DNA from: Hyphomicrobiaceae bacterium
GTDB taxonomy: Bacteria; Pseudomonadota; Alphaproteobacteria; Rhizobiales; Hyphomicrobiaceae
Length of the DNA: 64,000 nt
Direction of reading: 5' to 3'
Assembly: GCA_041397645.1 (NCBI GenBank)
Contig: JAWKWE010000004.1
Coordinates: 434,001-498,000, forward strand
Shown here piece by piece: positions 52,534 through 61,287 of the stretch. Position numbers and translations under genes: made by a program. Under the pieces are notes generated by a model, which was given only the letters and a program-made list of their open reading frames with translations, made no database searches and had not been told where the DNA came from. Position 1 is the first letter of the stretch; each line of letters opens with the position of its first letter.

Positions 52534-53084
52534 ACGAGAATACGATTATTGGCTTGCTGATAACATTCGTGCCGCTGTTCGCGGCCGGATACCTCATGCT
52601 GAACAAGCAACGCGCGGTATTCCGCATGTTCGTTGCAATGCTGGTCATCGGCCTTGGCTATCTGGGCTTCACCGGCGCACTTGACGACATCGGCTCGCGT
52701 GTAACGGGCAAGACGGAAATGGCGGCTGATCCTTCTGCCGCCGAGCCCGTCGCGGCGCCTGTTGCCCAGGATACCACCAGCCCAGACAGCACCGACGAAC
52801 CGGCCACCACCGATGAGCCGCCAGCCGCGGACGCCCCGGCTGATGACGCGGCCCCGCCTGCAGCCGATGAGCCGCCTGCAACCCCCGAAGACAGCGCACC
52901 CGCAACTGAGGATCCGGCTCCTTCGGACAACGGTTCGGCTACGGATGCTCCCTCGGACGAACCTCCGGCTGACGCGACGACGCCCGAAGATCCCGCACCC
53001 GCCGACGACGGCGCTAGCGGTGGCGATCAAACAGACGCTCCTGCCGACGCGCCTTCTGACGAGCCCGCGCCAGAGCAGAAATAG
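52530..53084 (+). CDS. Membrane protein with acidic Pro/Ala/Asp tail, between glyQ and glyS
   Basis: The 184-residue protein has two N-terminal membrane helices (IIGLLITFVPLFAAGYLML and VFRMFVAMLVIGLGYLGFTGAL, residues 6-52). The remaining ~125 residues are low-complexity, made of P, A, D, E, T and S with repeated DEPPA/DAP-type units. Translation is coupled to glyQ by a 4-bp overlap. A small membrane protein at this position is common in the order; the acidic tail is extreme. Role unknown. Confidence 0.8.
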   Translation: MNENTIIGLLITFVPLFAAGYLMLNKQRAVFRMFVAMLVIGLGYLGFTGALDDIGSRVTGKTEMAADPSAAEPVAAPVAQDTTSPDSTDEPATTDEPPAADAPADDAAPPAADEPPATPEDSAPATEDPAPSDNGSATDAPSDEPPADATTPEDPAPADDGASGGDQTDAPADAPSDEPAPEQK

Positions 53085-53099
53085 CACTGAGTGAAACCT

Positions 53100-53138
53100 G
53101 CTCCCCGCGCTCATGCCTTTACGGGCATTGCGGGGAGC
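53100..53138 (+). terminator. Long two-part hairpin before glyS
   Basis: GCTCCCCGC (53100-53108) pairs with GCGGGGAGC (53130-53138), and inside it ATGCC (53113-53117) pairs with GGCAT (53124-53128). It lies 16 bp after the acidic protein gene and ~118 bp before glyS. There is no U-run; it may attenuate, stabilise or process the operon mRNA. Confidence 0.6.
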
Positions 53139-53255
53139 GGGCTTACTGGCTGCACAAGCGACGTCGCCCCGTGGTACGCTATTGCAACCTCATCTCCCGG
53201 CGAGCGAGGTGGCAACGTAAATCTCATTTTCCAAGTTTGAATTGGCACTGCACTT

Positions 53256-55376
53256 ATGTCTGAACTCCTGCTCGAACTCTTTTCCGAGGAAATTCCTGCC
53301 CGCATGCAGATGCGCGCGGCCGAGGACTTGAAGCGTCTCGTCACCGAAGGGTTGAAGGCACGCGGTCTCGAAGTGGGGCCCGCACGGTGCTTTTCGACTC
53401 CGCGCCGCTTGGCGCTGGTGATCGAAAAGGTGCCCGCCAAGTCGCCCGCGATCTTAGAAGAAAAGAAAGGCCCGCGCGTCGGTGCGCCAGAGCAAGCTAT
53501 CGCGGGCTTCTTGAAATCGGCAGGCTTGGCGAAGATCGAAGAAGCCGAAATCGTCAAAGACGAGAAGAAGGGCGATTACTACGTCGCAAAGATCGAGAAG
53601 CCGGGCCGTGACGGCAAGGACATCGTTTCGGAAACAGTGGCGGAAACGCTCAACAAGTTCCCGTGGCCAAAATCCATGCGTTGGGGCTCAGGAACATTCC
53701 AATGGGTGCGCCCTCTGCAATCCATCCTGTGCCTTCTCGGCGGCAAGGTTGTGCCGTTTGAAATCGCCGGACTTTCCGCTGGCGATGAAACACGCGGCCA
53801 TCGCTTCCTGGCACCGGACGCCTTCACGGTGAAGAACTTTGCCGACTACGAAGGCAAGCTCGACAAGAACAAAGTTGTGCTTGATCCCTCCAAGCGCGCA
53901 GCATTGATCGGGGAACAGGCAAAGGCCATTGCCAAGGCCGCCAAGCTGGAACTTGTTGAAGATGACGCGCTGTTGGGCGAAAATTCCGGCCTGACCGAAT
54001 GGCCTGTGGTCCTCATGGGAGCATTCGACGAAGAATTTCTCACCGTACCTGGCGAGTGCCTCACGACCTCCATGAAAGCGCATCAAAAGTGCTTTTCATT
54101 GCGTGATCCAAAGACCAAGCAGCTCGCCAACCGATTCATCCTAGTCTCCAATCTCGTCGCTACGGACGGCGGCGCGCAAATCGTCTCCGGCAACGAGAAG
54201 GTCATCCGCGCGCGGTTGTCGGATGCGAAGTTCTTTTGGGAACAAGACTTGAAGCGGCCGCTCGACGAGATGGCAAGCCAGCTCTCCGGCATCACGTTCC
54301 ATGAGAAGCTGGGCAGCCAGAAGGACCGCGTCGAGCGCATCGCCGAACTCAGCTATCAGATCGCAGGGTCGGTCGATGCCAATCCAGAGGACGCGCGCCG
54401 CGCCGCACAGCTGTGCAAGGCCGACCTCGTGTCGGGCATGGTCGGGGAATTCCCCGAGCTTCAGGGCCTGATGGGCCGGTACTACGCGGAAGCAGCAGGC
54501 ACCAAGCCTGGAATCGCGCGCGCGATCGAACTGCACTACAAGCCCAAGGGACCGACCGACACGGTGCCCCGCGAAGACCAGGGCGACAGCGTTGCCATCG
54601 CAGTTGCGCTTGCCGACAAGCTCGACACGCTGGTCGGCTTCTGGGCTATCGGTGAAAAGCCGACGGGATCTGGCGATCCCTATCAGCTGCGTCGCGCCGC
54701 ATTGGGCGTCATCCGCATCGTTTTGGAGAACGATCTGCGGTTGCCGCTGATCGATGCCATCTCGAAATCGTCCCACCTAATTTGCACCAGCGTGAACGAC
54801 CTGATTGCGTCAGGAGCCAAGATCGTTCTCGACGCCCCTCAAAACGTTCAATCCGGACTGCTTTCTTTCTTCGCCGATCGGCTCAAGGTGTTCTTGAAGG
54901 ATCAAGGCAAGCGCCACGATCTCATTGATGCGGTGTTCTCGCTCGGCGGTCAGGATGATCTCGCACTCATCGTCAAGCGCGTGGACGCGCTCGACGCATT
55001 TCTCAAGACCGATGACGGCGCGAACCTTCTTGCGGGGGTAAAGCGCGCAGCAAACATCCTCTCGATCGAAGAGAAGAAGGACAAGCGCTCTTACGTCGAT
55101 AGCTACGAACTCGGGCTTCTCAAAGAGAAGGAAGAGACCGCGCTTGCAGCTGCCATTGAGGCTGTAAAGCAGGACACGGTTGCGGCGATCAACGTGGAGA
55201 ACTTCGCAGGCGCAATGCGGGCGCTTGCCGAATTGCGCCCCGCTGTGGATGACTTTTTCGAAAAGATCCTGGTCAACGCAGAGGATGCGAAGATCCGCGA
55301 AAATCGTCTCAACCTGCTTTCAGAAATTCGCGCGGCTACGCAGACGGTCGCCGATTTCTCAAAGATCTCCGGTTAA
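53256..55376 (+). CDS. glyS: Glycyl-tRNA synthetase beta chain
   Basis: The 706-residue tRNA-binding subunit of tetrameric GlyRS starts MSELLLELFSEEIPARMQMRAAEDL. It has the HD-like domain (LVSGMVGEFPELQGLMGRYYA) and the C-terminal DALR-type anticodon-binding helical domain (AMRALAELRPAVDDFFEKILVNAED). Length normal. It is partner to glyQ 720 bp upstream. Confidence 0.98.
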   Translation: MSELLLELFSEEIPARMQMRAAEDLKRLVTEGLKARGLEVGPARCFSTPRRLALVIEKVPAKSPAILEEKKGPRVGAPEQAIAGFLKSAGLAKIEEAEIVKDEKKGDYYVAKIEKPGRDGKDIVSETVAETLNKFPWPKSMRWGSGTFQWVRPLQSILCLLGGKVVPFEIAGLSAGDETRGHRFLAPDAFTVKNFADYEGKLDKNKVVLDPSKRAALIGEQAKAIAKAAKLELVEDDALLGENSGLTEWPVVLMGAFDEEFLTVPGECLTTSMKAHQKCFSLRDPKTKQLANRFILVSNLVATDGGAQIVSGNEKVIRARLSDAKFFWEQDLKRPLDEMASQLSGITFHEKLGSQKDRVERIAELSYQIAGSVDANPEDARRAAQLCKADLVSGMVGEFPELQGLMGRYYAEAAGTKPGIARAIELHYKPKGPTDTVPREDQGDSVAIAVALADKLDTLVGFWAIGEKPTGSGDPYQLRRAALGVIRIVLENDLRLPLIDAISKSSHLICTSVNDLIASGAKIVLDAPQNVQSGLLSFFADRLKVFLKDQGKRHDLIDAVFSLGGQDDLALIVKRVDALDAFLKTDDGANLLAGVKRAANILSIEEKKDKRSYVDSYELGLLKEKEETALAAAIEAVKQDTVAAINVENFAGAMRALAELRPAVDDFFEKILVNAEDAKIRENRLNLLSEIRAATQTVADFSKISG

Positions 55377-55423
55377 GGAGCGCGTTTCAACAGTTGCATT
55401 TTTTCTGATCGCAAGCGTGGGCC

Positions 55424-55753
55424 TCAGTTGGCCTCGCTGACTTTTGACGCGCCTTCCAGATTGAGGGTCGCAAACCGCCCCACCGTGGCGAGCGCCGCCT
55501 GGTTTTCCCGCTTGACCGCCGGGGATGCAGCAGCAGGCGTGATAACCACGGGTTTCTGCGCTTCAAGACCATCGAAGACGATTGCGGTCAACGCAGGCAG
55601 CCCGGCTCCGGCGAGAGATCCCGCGCCCTTGATCGCGCCGTAAGCAGCGGCACCTACGACCAGTCCATAAAAGGCGCCGGCCAACAGATATCGTGCTGCT
55701 TCGGTTGCGCTATCGAGCACAACCAGAACAGACATTCTCGGCACGCGAACCAT
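55424..55753 (-). CDS. Small membrane protein, function unknown
   Basis: The 109-residue protein has one or two hydrophobic stretches (YLLAGAFYGLVVGAAAYGAIKG) followed by a Pro/Ala/Lys tail. I chose the ATG at 55753 with GGGGGA upstream; a longer frame to 55822 would nearly touch the TadG gene. It follows that gene by 72 bp on the same strand. No family recognised; moderate confidence that it is expressed. Confidence 0.55.
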   Translation of the reverse strand: MVRVPRMSVLVVLDSATEAARYLLAGAFYGLVVGAAAYGAIKGAGSLAGAGLPALTAIVFDGLEAQKPVVITPAAASPAVKRENQAALATVGRFATLNLEGASKVSEAN

Positions 55754-55825
55754 CTTATGAGATCCCCCAGCGATGTTGTTTCTCCCGATCAGATAAGTCC
55801 GTGCGTGCGGATTTGGTTCCAAAGC

Positions 55826-57226
55826 CTAGCGGGTCAGCCGAAGCGGACTGAAATCCTTGGCGATCTCCTGGAAGGAGCTATCGAGCTCCTGTTCGTCTTC
55901 GGCATCGAAGTATTTCGATGCACCAGAGGCGCATTTCTGAAGGACCGTCTTTGCCGCAGCGTCCTCGACTTGGAAGGCAACGCTATAAATCTCAATACCC
56001 TCGGCCTTGACGTTGGAGCAGATCTCCAGCGTCAGCTCATCCGCCTTCGCTGTATCGGTTCCGGTGTGCTCGGGATAGACCGGCGAAAGGGTGTTCTTGC
56101 CATCGGTCATCAACACCAGAAGTTTGCGCACCTTCTGCCCGTTGACTCGCTCGTCATAGCCCTTTGCCTCGGTGAACGGCGCGTTCTTCGAGAGAATCCG
56201 CCAGCCCCAAATCAGCCCGCTCGGGATGTAGGTCTCGCCCGTAGCGACCATGTCGTCGATCTGGTCTTCCAGCGTCGAACGGTCGTTGGTCAACGGTGCG
56301 ATTTCGCTCGGACAGGCGGCATTCATGACGCCTGGAACCTTGACGTCGTACTGCTCGTCCACTGTCTCTAGCGGATAGTCGCGCGATCCGGCACAGCCAT
56401 ACCAGGTCTGCGACGTCGTCGGCGTGTAGCACTTCTCAACCGGTGTTCCGTATTGGTAGTCGCACACCTCGTACGTGTATGTATAGGGAACGCCATCGTT
56501 GGTTCCTGTCCCCGTTTCGGTGTGACAGTTGGAGGATCCGGTGACGGGTGTGTCCATGTAGCAGACCTCCGCGCCCGTCTGGGTCGAGTCGAGCGGAACG
56601 TTCATCCACGACTGGTTGCGGTTCGACTGCCCCACATTCACGTATTGCGCAAACGGCACGATGCCGATCTTTATATTCTTGTCGGCGCGCTGCGCCTGGT
56701 AGGCTGTGTCGATGAGAGATTTGGCAGCCGTTTTAAGGGCGGAAAGTTTAGCACCGCTCATCGAGCCGGTATTGTCGAGAACCAGCGAGACTTCAACAGG
56801 CTGATCACCCACCGCAACTTCCGAAACGGCATCCATGCGCATCGCGCGAACGCCGAACAATTTCGAAAAGCTCGTCGGAACAGAAAGCGTGGCGCGCCCC
56901 TTCAACGTTCCCGGCGTCGACTCTGTGATGTTTATCGCAAGGTCGTCGTTGGAAAACTTCTGGCGGTGTAGGCCGTGGATGTACGTGGTGGCCGCCTGCT
57001 GAACATCAAACTGCGAGTCTCCCGCCTGAAGCTTGCTCCGACCGAGAAAAAGCAGCGTGGAGTCGAGATCCTGCTGAAGGGATTCGAAGGAATTGAGACT
57101 TCTAGCATAATCGATGGCCAAACCTGACGCCACCGCAAGACCGAGGAGTGACAGCGCAAAGATGATTGCCACACCGCCGCGCTGATCGCGCCGAAAGGTG
57201 CAAATCGTTAATCCCCGTGAACGCAT
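55826..57226 (-). CDS. TadE/TadG-like protein with von Willebrand A domain
   Basis: The 466-residue protein has an N-terminal TadE/G-like leader and membrane helix (RRDQRGGVAIIFALSLLGLAVASGLAIDYARS), as in Flp pilus-assembly proteins. After ~110 residues comes a von Willebrand A domain with the MIDAS motif DNTGSMSG (about residue 150) and VLMTDGKNT. The domain is interrupted by a ~110-residue insert rich in Cys, Thr and Tyr, with at least six Cys that may form disulfides outside the cell. No other tad genes are adjacent. It probably sits in the envelope as an adhesion or pilus-linked factor. Confidence 0.88.
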   Translation of the reverse strand: MRSRGLTICTFRRDQRGGVAIIFALSLLGLAVASGLAIDYARSLNSFESLQQDLDSTLLFLGRSKLQAGDSQFDVQQAATTYIHGLHRQKFSNDDLAINITESTPGTLKGRATLSVPTSFSKLFGVRAMRMDAVSEVAVGDQPVEVSLVLDNTGSMSGAKLSALKTAAKSLIDTAYQAQRADKNIKIGIVPFAQYVNVGQSNRNQSWMNVPLDSTQTGAEVCYMDTPVTGSSNCHTETGTGTNDGVPYTYTYEVCDYQYGTPVEKCYTPTTSQTWYGCAGSRDYPLETVDEQYDVKVPGVMNAACPSEIAPLTNDRSTLEDQIDDMVATGETYIPSGLIWGWRILSKNAPFTEAKGYDERVNGQKVRKLLVLMTDGKNTLSPVYPEHTGTDTAKADELTLEICSNVKAEGIEIYSVAFQVEDAAAKTVLQKCASGASKYFDAEDEQELDSSFQEIAKDFSPLRLTR

Positions 57227-57344
57227 ACTTACTGACCTTCACATACTCACAACAGTCAGACTGTATGCGTCGGAAGTAAACACGCAGTTCAATTCGCTGG
57301 AAAGCGAGCGCAAACATCGTGCCTTTGCGCTGACAATTTTCGCC

Positions 57345-59816
57345 TTAAATGGCGATCGCGCCCGAGTGGTCGAGATCGTACACCGTCAGCCCGTGCACGT
57401 TGTCGAGCACGACAACGTCAACGAAGCCCGAGGCGCCACCCATATCGACAGAGACCATTAGGCCAGCGCTGGTGTCGGTAACACGAACGACGTCTGCCAA
57501 CGACACATCATGAGCCAGCTGGAGATCGCTGAAGTCCAGCTTGTCGCCAGAACCGAAATCCGTGATGTGGTCAAGACCAGTGCCAATGTCGGCGCTCTGC
57601 CACACGTAGGTATTGGCACCGCGCGCACCGCCGTTGTTGAAACCGGCACCCGTCATGATGTCGCTACCGGCACCGCCGTAGATGGTGTCATCGCCACCGT
57701 CACCGTAGATGCGATCGTCACCAGCTCCGCCGAAGATGGTGTCGTTGCCGCCACCGCCAAAGAAGCCGTCATTGCCATCGCCGCCATACATGACGTCGTT
57801 GCCAGCACCACCGTTCAACGCATCCTTGCCGTCGCCGCCGTGCATGATGTCGTTGCCGTCTTCGCCGAAAAGCTTGTCGTCACCAAGACCACCAACTAGG
57901 TGGTCATTGCCGCCGCCGCCATGCAATTCGTCCTTGCCGTCGCCGCCGCCAAGAATGTTATCGCGCGCGTCTCCGAAAATCATGTCGGCGAAAGCGGATC
58001 CTGTTACGTTCACCGCCCAAGGCAGCTTGTCGGGATCGACGTTGGTTCCCACACCCGTGCCGAGATTGACGTTGATGGCCGCGCTCGCGGCGCTGGCGTC
58101 AAGTGTGCCAATCACTCCGAAATCGATCGTGTGATCTACCGTACCGCCATGGCCGTCGTCAGCCGTAACAACGAAGCTGTCCGTTCCTGCGTAGTCCTGC
58201 GCCGAGAATGTAAAGTGGCCATCGGCGTCAACATGGACCATTCCATGGCCGGGGCCCGTTTTCAGCGAGAACGTCACGTTGTCGCCATCCGCATCGGTGG
58301 CCACCACGTTGCCCGACTCCGAATGGTCGTAGTAAAGCGAGAAGAACCCCGTCGACGCCGCGGTATTGATCTCAGGTCCGGTATTGGTTGAATCGACCTG
58401 GATCACGTGATCCGCAAAGCCACCGTGCCCGTCGGAGACGCGCACCGTGAAGCTATCCGCACCAACGTAGTCGTCAGCCGTATAGACGTAGCTTCCCGTA
58501 TTGTCGGTGAAGATCAAAGTTCCGTGTTCCGGCCCGGTTGCGATCGAGAAGGCGTAATGGTCGCCATCAGCATCGGTCGCCGACAATGCTCCCGCCACCG
58601 AATGCCCGTGCACGACGCTCAGCGTTTCACCTTCAGCATTGGTGAATTGAGGTGCCTCGTTGGTGAGATCAACGCGCACCGTGTGATCCGCATACCCGCC
58701 GTGACCATCGGACACGCGCACCGTGAAGCTGTCGGAACCGACAAAATTGCCAGCCTGGTAGACGTACTTGCCCGTCGAGGCATCGATGGTCACGCTGCCA
58801 TGGGCTCCGTCCGTCAGGACAGCATAGGAAAGCTTGTCGCTGTTGCTGTCGCTCGCCACCACAGCGCCGCTCACAGCAGCGTTGTGCGCGACCGACAGGC
58901 TGCTGTCGGAGGACGAAGCAATCACCGGCGCTTGGTTGAGAAGCGATTGAAGCGTCGTCTCTACGCCATCAACGATGATCTTAAGGGTCTCCGAACCAGT
59001 GACACTCAGATTGCCAATAGCGGAGAATTGGTAGGAGAAGAATAGTGATAGGGGGTTGGACAGAAACGAATTGTAGTTGGTCAACTCGGCGATTACCGAC
59101 GACGACAGCTGGCTGGAGTTCATAACGATTTGAACGGTGTCGGTTCCCGAGCCACCGTCAAATGTTTGCGAGCCCTTGGTCCCGACCGTGTAAACGAACG
59201 TATCGTTCCCGCTCTCGCCGTAGGCTTGCGAGTTGCCGTCTCCGGTAATCAGGGTGTCGTTCCCGCCACCGCCATAGAGGCGATCATTGCCTCCGTTACC
59301 GTCGAGGATATTGTTGTTGCCATCGCCGGTGAGAACGTCGGACCAGTGGCTGCCCAGTACGTTTTCGATTCCCGTGACCGTCGACTTGTCAGGCCCCAGC
59401 GCATAACCGCCAAGAAGGTTGACGGTAATTCCCGAGCTCAGTCTGGAGCCATCCACCCAATCACTTCCGGCACCGCCATCGATCTTGTCGTGGTCGTCGG
59501 ACAAATAAATGCGATCATTGCCGTCACCACCGTAGATGGAATCGTTTCCATCACCGCCATCCAAAACATCGTCGCCGTCGCCGCCGATCAGGGTATCGTT
59601 GCCGCTGCCGCCCAGCAGCGTGTCATTGCCTGCGCCGCCATCGACATAGTCGTTGCCGCTTCCCGCATCGACATAATCATTGCCGTCTCCGGCGTACACC
59701 TTGTCATTGCCACTGCCGGAGTAAATGAAATCATCACCACTGCCCGACGAGATCGTGTCAGATTTCGAAGTCGCAGTGAGCACATCACTATCGGACGTGC
59801 CATAAATTGTTGACAT
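57345..59816 (-). CDS. RTX / cadherin-like repeat secreted protein
   Basis: The 823-residue protein has no N-terminal signal peptide and is built from Ca2+-binding modules: an N-terminal block of RTX nonapeptides (GGxGxDxLx, residues ~20-125), a short spacer, a second small block (residues ~165-215), three VCBS/cadherin-like modules (starting about 293, 385 and 479, each with SDGHGGxADH- or DDGHGGTVDH-type ends), and a C-terminal RTX block (about 615-720). This is the layout of type I secreted adhesins or matrix proteins. No T1SS ABC/MFP genes are in the window. No enzyme domain is seen. Ca2+-dependent folding outside the cell is expected. Confidence 0.92.
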   Translation of the reverse strand: MSTIYGTSDSDVLTATSKSDTISSGSGDDFIYSGSGNDKVYAGDGNDYVDAGSGNDYVDGGAGNDTLLGGSGNDTLIGGDGDDVLDGGDGNDSIYGGDGNDRIYLSDDHDKIDGGAGSDWVDGSRLSSGITVNLLGGYALGPDKSTVTGIENVLGSHWSDVLTGDGNNNILDGNGGNDRLYGGGGNDTLITGDGNSQAYGESGNDTFVYTVGTKGSQTFDGGSGTDTVQIVMNSSQLSSSVIAELTNYNSFLSNPLSLFFSYQFSAIGNLSVTGSETLKIIVDGVETTLQSLLNQAPVIASSSDSSLSVAHNAAVSGAVVASDSNSDKLSYAVLTDGAHGSVTIDASTGKYVYQAGNFVGSDSFTVRVSDGHGGYADHTVRVDLTNEAPQFTNAEGETLSVVHGHSVAGALSATDADGDHYAFSIATGPEHGTLIFTDNTGSYVYTADDYVGADSFTVRVSDGHGGFADHVIQVDSTNTGPEINTAASTGFFSLYYDHSESGNVVATDADGDNVTFSLKTGPGHGMVHVDADGHFTFSAQDYAGTDSFVVTADDGHGGTVDHTIDFGVIGTLDASAASAAINVNLGTGVGTNVDPDKLPWAVNVTGSAFADMIFGDARDNILGGGDGKDELHGGGGNDHLVGGLGDDKLFGEDGNDIMHGGDGKDALNGGAGNDVMYGGDGNDGFFGGGGNDTIFGGAGDDRIYGDGGDDTIYGGAGSDIMTGAGFNNGGARGANTYVWQSADIGTGLDHITDFGSGDKLDFSDLQLAHDVSLADVVRVTDTSAGLMVSVDMGGASGFVDVVVLDNVHGLTVYDLDHSGAIAI

Positions 59817-60151
59817 GGTACGCGGCCTACAAAACTAATTTGCCCACGCCAGCCCCCACGGCTAGCAAATCTCATTGCGGCCACACTAACTCACCACCTC
59901 TGAAAACCCCCTTAGCCAGTTATTTAAAACTTTCGACAAGTTGTCCGGCTTACAGACAAAGCGGCAAATTTCTTCTCCTGACAGCTCAAAAAAATGCTCG
60001 CCACGAGTTGCTGATCGAATCCTTAAGCAACAAATAATTCTTCCTTCAACGCCTAGTCGTGACCCACACTGATCGAGTAAAGTGCGGCACTGTCTGCTCC
60101 CGTTGATCAGACATCGTTGCGTGAGTTTGTTGGTTCAGAAGGTAAGCGTTC
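59817..60151. promoter_or_regulatory. Divergent control region of the RTX and ccrM genes
   Basis: This 335-bp AT-richer gap holds no gene. It contains a GANTC site, GAATC (60017-60021), overlapping by its last base a near CtrA box, TTAA-N7-ATAA (60023-60037), consensus TTAA-N7-TTAA. The pair lies ~115-135 bp before the ccrM start, the arrangement expected for a methylation- and CtrA-sensitive ccrM promoter as in Caulobacter. The promoter of the RTX gene must lie nearer 59817-59950. Confidence 0.5.
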
Positions 60152-61279
60152 ATGGGTTCCCGCCGGCGTACAGGCACACTTCCCCTCAATACTGTTCTCA
60201 ACGGGGATTGCATAAGCGAGTTGAAGAAGCTTCCAGATGCCTGCGTCGATCTGGTTTTCGCCGATCCCCCCTACAATCTGCAGCTGGCCGGCGAGTTGCT
60301 CCGCCCTAACAACACGCGCGTCGACGGCGTGGACGACGACTGGGACAAGTTTTCAAGCTTTGCGAAGTATGACGCGTTTTGCCGTGAATGGCTGAGCGAA
60401 TGCCGCCGCGTTCTGAAGCCAGATGGCGCCATATGGGTCATTGGCTCCTACCACAACATCTTCCGCCTCGGCGTCGCCTTGCAGGATCTCGGCTTCTGGA
60501 TTCAGAACGACGTCATCTGGCGCAAGGTCAACCCAATGCCGAACTTCCGCGGCAAGAGGTTCACCAACGCACATGAGACGTTAATCTGGGCGGGACGCGA
60601 TCCCAAATCGCGCGTCACTTTCAATTACGAAAGTCTTAAGACTTGCAACGACGACTTGCAGATGCGCTCCGACTGGCTGTTCCCGATCTGCTCGGGGCCT
60701 GAGCGCCTCAAGGACGACGGCGGGAGGAAAGCGCACCCCACTCAAAAGCCGGAGGCTTTGATCCATCGAATCCTGATCGGCTGCACGCGCGAGGGCGACG
60801 TGGTGCTCGATCCATTCTTTGGCACAGGCACGACGGGCGCCGTTGCCAAGCGGCTAGGGCGCAAGTTCATCGGCATCGAACGCGATGGCGACTATGCGCG
60901 TGCCGCTCAGGAGCGGATCGCGCGCATAACCCCGCTCCCGCCTCCGGCGCTGGAGACGGTGCCATCCAAGCGCGCCGAACCGCGCATTCCGTTTGGGACC
61001 ATCATCGAGCTGGGCATTCTTGAGCCTGGCCAGAAGCTGTTTGACCCGCGGCGGAGAATTCGTGCCGAGGTGAAGGCCGATGGTTCCCTGATGCACGCCG
61101 GCAACCAAGCGTCGATCCACCGCCTGGGCGCACTGGTGCAGGGTAAGGCCGCCTGCAACGGTTGGACCTTCTGGCATTATGAGGCCGAAGGCAAGCTGAA
61201 GCCGATCGATGCGCTGCGTGAACAGGCAAAGCGCCAGCTTGGTCTTTCCAAGCGTCCGTTCGTTGAAGCCGCCGAATAA
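60152..61279 (+). CDS. ccrM: Cell-cycle-regulated GANTC adenine methyltransferase
   Basis: This 375-residue beta-class N6-adenine methyltransferase methylates GANTC. The catalytic motif IV is DPPY (residues 38-41, in VFADPPYNLQL), followed by VWRKVNPMPNFRGKRFTNAHETLIW and motif I FFGTGTTGAVAKRLGRKFIGIE (about residues 221-242). The C-terminal ~85 residues (IIELGILEPGQKLFDPRRRI...NGWTFWHYE) are the conserved CcrM DNA-recognition extension. There is no partner restriction gene, so it is an orphan enzyme of cell-cycle control. GAAGG lies upstream of the ATG. Confidence 0.97.
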   Translation: MGSRRRTGTLPLNTVLNGDCISELKKLPDACVDLVFADPPYNLQLAGELLRPNNTRVDGVDDDWDKFSSFAKYDAFCREWLSECRRVLKPDGAIWVIGSYHNIFRLGVALQDLGFWIQNDVIWRKVNPMPNFRGKRFTNAHETLIWAGRDPKSRVTFNYESLKTCNDDLQMRSDWLFPICSGPERLKDDGGRKAHPTQKPEALIHRILIGCTREGDVVLDPFFGTGTTGAVAKRLGRKFIGIERDGDYARAAQERIARITPLPPPALETVPSKRAEPRIPFGTIIELGILEPGQKLFDPRRRIRAEVKADGSLMHAGNQASIHRLGALVQGKAACNGWTFWHYEAEGKLKPIDALREQAKRQLGLSKRPFVEAAE

Positions 61280-61287
61280 CGACGGCC

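Noticed and set aside
57640..57960. Short-period DNA repeats resembling a CRISPR or minisatellite
   Set aside because: The period is set by the 9-residue RTX motif in frame with the coding sequence; there are no spacers of uniform length.
58407..59045. Open frames on the plus strand opposite the RTX gene
   Set aside because: They are the complement of repeated Gly/Asp codons, which yields Val/Ile/Ala-rich pseudo-proteins.
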